From Hormiphora californensis (taxonomy: Eukaryota; Ctenophora; Tentaculata; Cydippida; Pleurobrachiidae), in assembly GCA_020137815.1 (NCBI GenBank), contig CM035356.1, forward strand, positions 1,462,232 through 1,526,231: 64,000 nt of DNA, given 5' to 3'. The notes beneath the pieces were generated by a model. That model saw only the letters and a list, made by a program, of their open reading frames with translations, was not told where the DNA came from and made no database searches. The position numbers and the translations under genes are program-made. Every line of letters begins with the position of its first letter. The stretch's first letter is position 1. Positions 55,550 through 64,000 of the stretch are shown here, one piece after another.

Positions 55550-55893
55550 GTCTTGGAGTTGGGATTGTGTTGTCGCGAGAGAAGGACCACTTTTAATCAG
55601 GGGAGGAATGGCCTTCTTTGGAGTTTGCAGGTCATTGGTAATTGCAGAGGTTCCATTGACACCACTCTTTTGTACAATCCTTCTTTTTACGGGGGATATC
55701 AGTAGTGCTGGATTCTTCTCTTGTTGTTTAGTTGATAGGACGCCTTCATTATAATCTAAATCTTCCTTCTTCATCTTCTTCTCTTTTCCATTCCATCTTT
55801 TCAACAGCTGAACCACCCTCAACCACCAGTTCCACAGTATGATCACCAGGACGTTGGATGATAATCTTTGAACGAGAGTCATGACAAAGTGCT
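55550..55893 (-). CDS. Uncertain exon with two overlapping open frames
   Basis: After a TTTCAG acceptor at about 55894 two frames are open. One reads ...RSKIIIQRPGDHTVELVVEG, then GSAVEKMEWKREEDEEG, and stops near 55755. The other reads NVLVIILWNWWLRVVQLL, then KKEDLDYNEGVLSTKQ and VKRRIVQKSGVNGTSAI, up to 55590. The first frame is more protein-like in its 5' half; the second continues to the next exon. Either a frameshift (natural or assembly) or an extra tiny intron in the GAAGAAGATGAAGAAGG run explains this. Confidence 0.35.
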
Positions 55894-56023
55894 GAAATAT
55901 GGAAAACAAATCAGATAAAATAACAGACGACGATGAATTACTAAAAAGATGCACTCAACTAAGGGTACGACCGGGTACAATGAGCGTAGTACACGAAAAG
56001 GCAAAGAGCATTGCAGGGAGATA

Positions 56024-56192
<169 letters not shown>

Positions 56193-57129
56193 ACGTTGTA
56201 ATTGTGGAGGCTAATGGGTGCGCCTAATAAAACTGAAACGGAAGTTTGTGCTCTTGCGTACTCGTAACAGGATATTAGGGGGAGAGAGATCTTTAGACAA
56301 CGATATAGGGATAGAGAGAGGGATAAAGGGATAAAGGGATAGAGAGATAGGATTGTAAGAGCAGATCTGAAGCAAGCTGGCAAGACTGATATACACACAG
56401 AAATTAATGAACTGATAGTTTAGGAAGCACTAGATATGATTGAATATATGATAATAATCATGGTGCAGTAATATTGATTCACACACAGTGATCAACTTGA
56501 TACGGATTCAGCTGGAACTTTTGGATACAAATAATACTGGATCAGGGCGTAGCGACAGTGAGAAAGAGAGAGATTGTACAACTGTTGTACACTGTCAGTC
56601 TCATTACGACATTTTCTCTCTCTCACACTCCCTCTCTCTCACTCCCTCTCTCGTAGGGTGATGAAAACTATGCTCTTTTCTATCTGCTTCCCTTACTTTC
56701 CTTCGTCCATAATTTTCCTCTAATCACCCCCAAAACACTCAACCCTTTCTTAGCCTCTCCACTTTTTTGAATGAATTCTCCCACTTTCCAGCTTCTAAAC
56801 CACATCTAAACCACCTCCATCAGTTTCTAACATCCGTTTCCTATTTTGTGAGAATCTCTGCAATAAACACTTCTTATAATAACCCTACTGCAAATTAGGG
56901 ATGTCTCATTATTTGACAGAGTGTGCAGGTTGACATACACACAGAAAATGGTGATGTGGTTTCCATGCTGGTTATATTTGCTGGTGCATCCAAAATAGAA
57001 CCCCCCCACTGATTGTCTGTCTGTCATGTTCTGTGAGCTGTAAATTTTCACAAATTCTGAATCTAAGAATTTGGAGCGAATAAGGAGGAAAGAAAGAGGA
57101 AAAACTGCCAAATCTGGACAGGTGATAAT

Positions 57130-57492
57130 TACCAGGATGTTGTTGGGGTCTTGGCTGGCACCTTCCGAGTAACCCGGAAAGTCCCGGATCGAACTGCTGG
57201 ATTTCTGGTAGGTGTACTGGTGTTAAGCTTGCTGTTTGGTAGCAGTTCTAGACGCTGGAGCAGTAGCAGGCCGTGTGGTGGATCCATTAGTGACGACCAT
57301 TGGGATGCTTGAGTAGTCTGAAAAACCAAGGAAACTGAACTTCTCCAGGGGTAGTTTCAAAATACGTCCTCGCACTGATTCTCTCTCTCACTTTCTTGCT
57401 TTCCACTGGCACCAGGTAATTGTGTCAAAGAGAAAGATGTGTGTTTCTGTCTTGCAGTAAAAAACTACACAGCTTACGTCACATTTCACACG

Positions 57493-57527
<35 letters not shown>

Positions 57528-58949
57528 AGCAAGCCCCAGTGCACAAACATGGGACAAAAATTGTCCCCTCTAACCTTCTCTTTGCAGGGCGCTGTAAGGT
57601 CTTCATCAGGATACTCTGAAAAAAGTGGGATAATTTTCACGTTGTCTGGGACAGTAATAAATACTAATCAATGTAATTTTACATTTGGTTGCCAATAATT
57701 ATGTGGATACATTTTTTCGCTGTATTTCTCAACCGGAAATATTATAATTATGAAAAATTACAAAACTGTTATAATTCTGGCTTAACGACAATATTTTTGG
57801 TAAGAAGCCACAATTTGGTATTTTGGAAGAGGTCATGTGCTGAATCACATTTCAAACACACAGAGAGTGTATAATAGTAGTGATGTATGGGGAAACCACC
57901 TTATGTTGCGTAGTTACAAAAAAACCACAACTTTTAAATTCACAATTCAGAGGTTGGAACTTCATATTTTACCAAAGTGGTTAAGTAACATACCTTCAAG
58001 TTATCGATACTCTCATCTATCCAGGCAGTCATGACGTGCTGAGAATTGTCTTCCTCTGGAAATCTAGGAGGAAATAAAATGGGATAGAAATAATTCGAAA
58101 CTAATAAGTCATATTGAAAGGAAACGAAAAAACGAAACGAGGGCACACTCTGATTAGTATAACAACTAAAACTTACCCAATGTCAATAATGTTATCATCG
58201 GCTATCTCGCTTATATCAAGGAGACCAGTTAGAGCGTCATCATGAGGAATTATAACCAGGGAATCATCAGTTTTATCACACTCCGCCTCAATTTCCTCCA
58301 ATACGGAGATAGTCTCATCAAGATCTTCATCCCCGATGACCCGTGTTGTGTCTGGTGATCGAGCAGGCGAGGGAAGAGACTCAGATGGTTCAGCAGAGGG
58401 CATTTCTGAGTTTGGTGGTTCAGCAGAAGGCAGTTCGGAGCTTGGTGGTTCAGCAGAAGGCAGTTCTGAGTTTGGCTCTGTGGAGGGAGGAAGAAGATGA
58501 TCATCAGCAGGTTCCTCAGATAATAGATCTCTTATTTCATCGTCATTTAGGCTATCGTTATCACTGTTGGACCTAGTTCGTGATGTTCTCCCTGGAAGGA
58601 ATTGTTCTGGGGGAGGTGACTCAACCTGGGACGTTACAGATGCAGATCTGCTGGTCGGATTTATCAGCCTGAATTCTTGTTTACTGCTTCGACCACTACT
58701 CGCGGAGTTCAATATTTTCTCTTCTGAGCTTTGTCCCAGTTCGATAGGAGGCGGTGAGTTTATTATTTTCTGCTCTTTTCTTTCCGCCAAAAGGGGTGAG
58801 TTTTTGAACTTGTCACCGAGTCCAGACTTCTCAAAATCCATGTTCTGGTTGACGTTATCCATCACCAAGCTTTTACTGTACTTTGATGAGTCAGGTTTGT
58901 CCTCAACTTCCAGAAGATTGGACGAAGTCGGGCTGATAGATTCAGTCAT
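57130..58949 (-). CDS. N-terminal exons of an acidic Ser/Pro-rich protein, probably same gene as 42-55 kb
   Basis: The first exon 58173-58949 begins MTESISPTSSNLLEVEDKPD. It contains a perfect-looking tandem repeat SSELPSAEPPNSE (three to four copies of ELPSAEPP, about 58385-58480) and an acidic end (DETISVLEEIEAECDKTDD). It ends phase 2 at a GTAAGT and joins the exon near 57987-58065 (DNSQHVMTAWIDESIDNLK). A short exon near 57570-57615 and one at 57130-57318 (TPTRNPAVRSGTFRVTRKVP) follow, though their phases could not be fully reconciled. The product is predicted disordered. No domain is recognised; a SLAIN-like identity is only a suggestion from the downstream exons. Confidence 0.5.
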
Positions 58950-58979
58950 CGCAGATTTTCTTGTTACATTGACTTAAAC

Positions 58980-59930
58980 AGATGGTGAGTTAGTGATAAG
59001 CTGATATGAACACTATTGGTTTTGGGAAGGGTAACATTTCGACTCGAGGAGAGGTCTGCAGTACAAGCCAAATGCCAAAAATGGTTGGCCTATGCTACAG
59101 GCCCTAGAAGCCGTGGAAAACGCGCGCACTTGGGGTCTGCAGCGCATGCCAACAAAAATGGCTGTGATTTGTCAAAAACGTGAAAAAGACATGATTTAAA
59201 AAATTCCATTTTCAAAATAAAAAGAGAGCCGCGCAGCAAAAGCAGCGGATTAATTAGTTTTTTGGCGCGTTTCACGAGATAGCAGAAGCGCCGCACCGCT
59301 CGAGCCAGGCCGGAAAAAATTCTTCCAACTCAAATTTTCAGATTTGTGTCACATTTTCCAAAATTCTTGAAAAGTTGGAATGCGCTGCAGCCCCCTCATG
59401 CGCGCACCCCCGCAATATTATATTATATTATAAAGTCCATTTTTTTTCAACTGTTCACCCAAAAACTGAAATTTAATAAAAATTAGAATTTTGGTGGCGC
59501 GCGCTATACGTTAACATGTGATAAACGCGCAAAAGAATTCCGCGCACGACTTTGGGGGGTGAACAGTTGAAAAAAAATGGAGTATAAGGGGCCTGCAACG
59601 TATGCCAACTTGAAAAGCGCTGCCTTATCCCGCGCTGCGCGTGGCGCAGAACAGGGCCAGCAACGTTTGCCAACCAAAATTCGTTTTCCTGCCCTTTTGG
59701 AGGCTTGAAATCACCTAAAACCGCTCAAAAGGTCCCAATATTTAAAAAAATATTCAGGGGGACTTCGCCCAATTTAGGCCAGCAGTTTATTGTCCCCCTT
59801 TTATTTTGCGATCTGTTAGCCCTGGCCCAAGTTAGGGTTCCACGCTCGCGGGGCCATTGACTTGATCATCCAGGGTTCCCAGTTTCAATCCCGTTTCTTA
59901 CACCAATAATACGATACAACTGTTTAGGTA
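58980..59930. repeat. Repeat-rich gap with foldback related to 15.3 kb
   Basis: Contains TCCATTTTTTTTCAACTGTT at about 59436 and its near complement at about 59555-59581. Block ACGTTAACATGTGAT with CGCGCAAAAG-ATTCCGCGCACGA (59508-59548) matches the foldback arms at 15.36 and 15.73 kb. CTTGAAAAGCGCTGCCTTAT matches 15.14 kb inverted. No gene; it separates two divergently transcribed genes and must hold their promoters. Confidence 0.7.
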
Positions 59931-59951
59931 GCGTTAATAAATGAACGGGGA

Positions 59952-61795
59952 ATGGAATCAGGGAGCTATGCACAAGAGGGACGTCCTCGGATAGCTGAAA
60001 TCGATAAAAACTCCATCCACTTCTTACAAGTTCTCGACCGTGGTAGTTTTGGGACGGTGTCCCTGGCTGTTTGGAATGGTGAAAATGTTGCTGTGAAGGT
60101 ATTCGACACTCACGAGGAGAAAGATGCCTTTAAAACAGAGGTGGATGTCCTGGCGAATGTGTCCCATCCCAACATTATTGAACTGTATGGTATGGTGGTG
60201 GGTGAGACGTGTATGATAGTGATGGAGCTCGCTACCCAGAACTCTCTCTACAATCTCCTGCACCGGAGACTGGATATACCCTACAAAAAGGAGCACATGG
60301 TGTCTTGGTGGTATGAGATTGCGGATGCGATAGGGTACCTTCACTCTCACAAACCTAAACCTATAACACACAGAGACCTTAAAAGTAGTAACATCTTGCT
60401 CAAGGATGATCATATTAAAGTGTGTGATTTTGGGACAGCTTGTGATGTTAGATCTCTCATGTCCAATGCCAAGGGAACCGTTTCTTGGATGGCTCCGGAG
60501 GTGAGTAATAAGGGTGGGGATTGAATGACATGTGGGGGATGGTTACTTACTGGCGCTAGAATGAGCTGTCATCCATTTGTTGGGAGCAACATTTATACTA
60601 TCCTCCATTAAAGATAATCTTTGAGCCGTCAATTAGATAATTCCTTTTTGCTCTGTGGTGGGGTTTTTTAATTGCTTTAGCTTCTCGAGACTCGAACTGT
60701 CAAGTTTGACTCTTTTTGTCTTATCTATCAAGTAAATAGCACTGAGCACTACCAAGTTTGGGTGGCATTACTATCCTTCCTCGCTCTTCTAAAATTCTTT
60801 TTCTTCTGGTGATGGCGTCACATCCTCGAGTTTCTTTAAACCCGCCCCCTCATCTCCTTCTATTAAGTCTCCACTCCCTGTGACCTCCCTCTATCACTCT
60901 ACCACATTTAATTGTTACTCCTCCCCTCTAGTGACCAGTCCCCTAGCTCTCCTCTCACTCTACCACATTTAATTGTTACCCCTCCCCCTCCTTCCCCCAG
61001 GTGATTGTCGGTGAGACCTACAACGAGAGGTGTGACGTGTACAGTTTCGGTCTGGTGATGTGGGAGATCTTGATGAGACGTGTTCCCTTCAAGGGTCTCA
61101 ACCCCTTCCAGGTCATGCAGGCAGTTAGCCAGAAGAAGCAAAGACCACCCCTGCCAGAGACAATACCACGGTGTATTAGGACTATTATCGTGTTGTGCTG
61201 GAATCACGAACCTCATGTTAGACCCGATTTTGAGGCGTTGTTGGATATTCTCAGTCATCTGATGGGAAGTGTTGCAGAGTTGGATATTCAGGATCCACCG
61301 ACCGGGGAGGCTGTTGTTGAGGAGGTGGTGGAGGAGGACCCTGTTGTACTTCCCCAACCTCACACCCCAGAGGTGATAGCACCTGGTCCCTCCTCCGCTG
61401 TAGCAGCGGTACCTTCACCCCCTCGATTCCCAATCACACCCGGGTCGTGCAGCCCCTCCCCCACAACACCTCTCTCCTCATCAACTCCTTCCGGTCCTCC
61501 CCGGGTAAAGACTGATGATATCGCACCCTACCCCCATTGTATTGCAAATAACCCGGAAAGCACTCAACTCTACTCAGTTCACTGTAGTGCGCACGAAGAA
61601 TTACAGATCCTGAACTCGCATCTCCGAAGAAAAGAGAGTGTTTATAAGAGTTTGTCAGAGAAGTTAAAGGAATCAAAACAGATTGAGGTGTCTTTGAATG
61701 CCCAGAAGGAGGAGAGACAGTTGAGATTGACAATATTGAAGAGTGAAAATGAAACTATGCACGAACAGCTCAACTACGCTCTTGATAATCCATGA
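59952..61795 (+). CDS. MAP3K7: TAK1-like MAP kinase kinase kinase
   Basis: Exons 59952-60500 and 61001-61795 join in phase 0 to 447 aa. The kinase domain (about residues 20-285) has DRGSFGTVSLAVW (Gly loop), VAVKVF (Lys), ITHRDLKSSNILL (catalytic loop), VCDFGTACD (DFG, with the TAK1-typical GTACD) and KGTVSWMAPEV, then CDVYSFGLVMWEILMRRVPF. A Pro-rich linker (about 300-370) leads to a C-terminal coiled coil (LRRKESVYKSLSEKLKESKQ). This is the same layout as TAK1, whose C-terminus binds TAB2/3 (family knowledge). TAK1 acts downstream of TGF-beta, TNF, IL-1 and Toll signals to activate NF-kB, JNK and p38. It is shorter than human TAK1 (about 580-606 aa), mostly in the linker. An ATG at 59941 in another frame stops early, so 59952 is used. 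The intron holds a small tandem duplication. Confidence 0.9.
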
Positions 61796-62576
61796 TATCA
61801 TTGAATACGGTGTACCCCCTCTGATCTTGCGTGCTAAAATGGGACGCACACAAGATTGAAAAAGTATTCTGGCTAGAGCGTAAGATAAAATATAGAATTT
61901 GAAGAGAGGTAAAGGGGGACACCGTACCCAACCCTGATCACAGGTTCGAGATTTGATCACCGAGAGGGATACAGAGATAGAGAAAATGTAAGGTTGTAAA
62001 CATAAAAGAGCGGTGTTCGTCTGCAAAAGTCAGAAACTGAATAATATAATATATTATGACAAATATTGTCCGTGTTTGGGTGACAAGGAATACTGATGAA
62101 CATATAGAGAGATTTTGGAGAAAGGGAGTGTAACGTTTGTTTTCTTTCTCTCCAAAGCATGATATGATATATTCATGGTTTCTTTTCGCCATGTTGTTTG
62201 ATTATTGATTTGAAATGAATCTTGATTTATGGGTGTTTGTCTGTCTGTTTGTGTGTGTGTGTGTGTCCACTAGATTTGAAATCACATATATAAACTGTAC
62301 AACTACTAACTTTTTTATCCTCCCGCAAAACATCTTTTCCTGTTGTAAGTATTATTGTGTGAGATAAGCATTAAGCTGTACTTTCCCTCTCTCCTGGTCC
62401 CTCTCTCCTGGTCCCTCTCTCCTGCAGTCCCTCTCTCCTGCAGTCCCTAACGACTCGTTCTATAATGCTCACGCCCCTAACTACCAGCACTACACACATT
62501 TCCCCCATCCCGTCCCCATATTGTTCTATTCTCCATCTTCCCCCTTTATTTAGTTTGGTGTCCAGATATGTAAGTG

Positions 62577-64000
62577 ATGACTGACAAACCGTTCATCTGC
62601 GGAGTTGTTGAGGGTATGTTACCTCTTTCTGAATTTTTTGTCAGATTCTGTATCTCAATTAAATCTTTCTATCTTTCTATCTTTCTCTCTCCCAAATTGT
62701 ACCTCTACAGGGTTTTACGGTAAGCCATGGACGATGAAACAGAGAGCGGATCTCTTCCCGCGGATTAACCGTTTCGGTAAGATTGGTAGCTTGTGGAGCT
62801 TAGAACTAGGAGCTTAGAACTAGGAGCTTAGAAACTAGGAGCTTAGAACTAGGAATTAGTAAATTAACAAAGTGAGATTCCAAAGTGCTTGTCTTCTCTC
62901 TCTAATCCTAACCTTCTCTAGGTATGGATACCTATATGTACGCCCCAAAAGATGACTTCAAGCACAGGGCTGCGTGGCGGGTACCTTATGGCCCGGCAGA
63001 ACAAGAACAGCTGAGGAGACTGATTGGGGAGAGCAAACGAAATGATATCAGGTAAAACAAAATGAATTTTGTGGCCCACAAATTGTGGGTGGGGGATCAT
63101 GTTGTAGTTGGGTTGTATTTTATGGCAGGAGTTGATTTGTTTTCTCGGCTAGGTGATGGGGATATGATTATTGTTTATTTTCTCAGATTTATCTATGCTC
63201 TCTCAGGTTCATCTACGCTCTCTCTCCTGGACTTGATATGATAGCTAGCAGTGAGAAAGAACTCCGTCTTCTACTTGACAAACTAAATCAGGTGATTATT
63301 GGCAATCTGATGCTCATTCTGGGGGCATAACTCCCATCTAATGAAGCAGTCTTATTAAACTCACCCTCATCTTATGTTCTCTATTCAGGCCCGTAGTTTT
63401 AATGACTCCCCTCTCTCCTCTCAGCTTTGTTTATTCTTCTTTCAGGTCCGTAGTCTGGGTTGTGAGGCGTTTGCACTGTTATTTGATGATATCGACCCGC
63501 GACTGCACCCTGACGACGAGGAAAAGTTTAAAACTCCCGCTCACGCTCAGGCACATGTTACTAACGAGGTAATTTATGTGTTAATTAGTTAATTAATGTG
63601 TTAATTAGTTAATTACACGCGATTAATTAACACTGTGGTAGTTGTGTGGTAATTTGTACAGACCCGGGTGGGGTGGTACACATTACACTGTCCCAGTTGT
63701 AGGAGAGATATGATAAGTACCATGCACACTGCAACAGCATTACCTGGTAGTGTCAGTTCACAATTCTTGGCACAAAACCAGGAGTATATTATCCTATGTG
63801 ACGTCACATGTCATGACGTCACATATCTTCACGTGCTGTGTAATCGTGATACCCTCTCCCGGGAAATAACCCAGTCTAGAGAGAACAACTTTAGACCCTA
63901 ACCCCTGTATAGTAGTAGACCCTATTCCCTAACCTGCTAACCAGTAACCTTTGATTTGCTTCGATGTATCTTAACAATTCTCTTGGCCAGGTGTACCATC
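62577..64000 (+). CDS. OGA: Protein O-GlcNAcase (OGA), N-terminal catalytic part
   Basis: Five exons seen, running off the window: 62577-62613, 62711-62778, 62922-63051, 63207-63291 and 63447-63569. They join in phase to MTDKPFICGVVEGFYGKPW, then MKQRADLFPRINRFGMDTYM, YAPKDDFKHRAAWR, FIYALSPGLDMIASS and CEAFALLFDDIDPRLHPDD. GVVEGFYG-PW, Y-YAPKDD-KHR and LLFDDID are the signatures of GH84 O-GlcNAcase. The Asp pair in FDDID is the catalytic pair (D174/D175 in human). OGA removes O-GlcNAc from Ser/Thr of nuclear and cytosolic proteins (family knowledge). The N-terminus is short, starting almost directly at the catalytic barrel. The rest of the barrel, the stalk and any HAT-like domain lie beyond 64000. 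The region 63570-64000 is intron. Confidence 0.93.

Overview
This is an animal nuclear genome segment. Genes are split by GT-AG introns, lie on both strands and sit close together (about 10-13 loci in 64 kb). Typical metazoan signalling and splicing proteins are present: a TAK1-type kinase with a C-terminal coiled coil, a neuronal calcium sensor, O-GlcNAcase, PPWD1 and MFAP1. There are no bacterial operons, Shine-Dalgarno-led ORFs, CRISPR arrays or organelle genes. The compact genes, divergent sequences and abundant short foldback elements would suit an early-branching animal such as a sponge, but that placement is inference.

Layout, left to right. 1-1250: a (GA)n tract and an inverted-repeat MITE. 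1260-9992, minus strand: FOXRED1 (mitochondrial FAD oxidoreductase), GPATCH11 (G-patch protein) and MFAP1 (spliceosomal protein, with a higher-order satellite-like repeat in one intron). 10907-11752, minus: an NCS-1-like calcium sensor. 11996-15110, minus: a BTB/BACK gene whose reading frame is split by a 1.95-kb TTAA-flanked piggyBac-like element. Removing the element in thought, with one TTAA kept, restores the frame. 15.1-16.6 kb: stacked foldback elements and the 3' end of a LINE. 18.35-22.12 kb, plus: a 1.65-kb tandem duplication of a 2-oxoglutarate/Fe(II)-oxygenase-like gene, with a 3'-truncated first copy and a complete second copy. 22.46-24.61 kb, plus: PPWD1. 24.83-25.88 kb, plus: a small predicted lipidated protein resembling the N-terminal half of LAMTOR1. 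27.67-33.79 kb, minus: an unrecognised seven-exon Cys-motif protein, carrying a 1.3-kb TTAA-flanked foldback in its last intron and a pogo-like MITE just inside its first intron. 34.0-38.9 kb: gene-poor, with a 59-unit hexanucleotide repeat, perfect palindromes and a dispersed GTCAG-type repeat. 39.05-40.42 kb, plus: a divergent actin-family protein. 40.8-43.6 kb: GC-rich short hAT-like MITEs. 42.19-58.95 kb, minus: exons of one or more long Ser/Pro-rich, acidic proteins, perhaps SLAIN-like or microtubule-associated. 59.95-61.80 kb, plus: a TAK1 (MAP3K7)-like kinase. 62.58 kb to the window end, plus: the N-terminal catalytic exons of O-GlcNAcase.

Neighbouring genes are not functionally linked as in an operon. 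MFAP1, PPWD1 and perhaps GPATCH11 touch pre-mRNA splicing; NCS-1, TAK1 and OGA belong to cell signalling. The most unusual content is structural. Two different element types are flanked by TTAA, one of them splitting a coding exon. Near-perfect palindromes from 28 to 1300 bp are dense. Several short repeat families recur across the window, and a nearly identical gene duplication has a 33-nt internal difference. Exon boundaries below were read by eye from splice consensus and phase, and no database search was possible.
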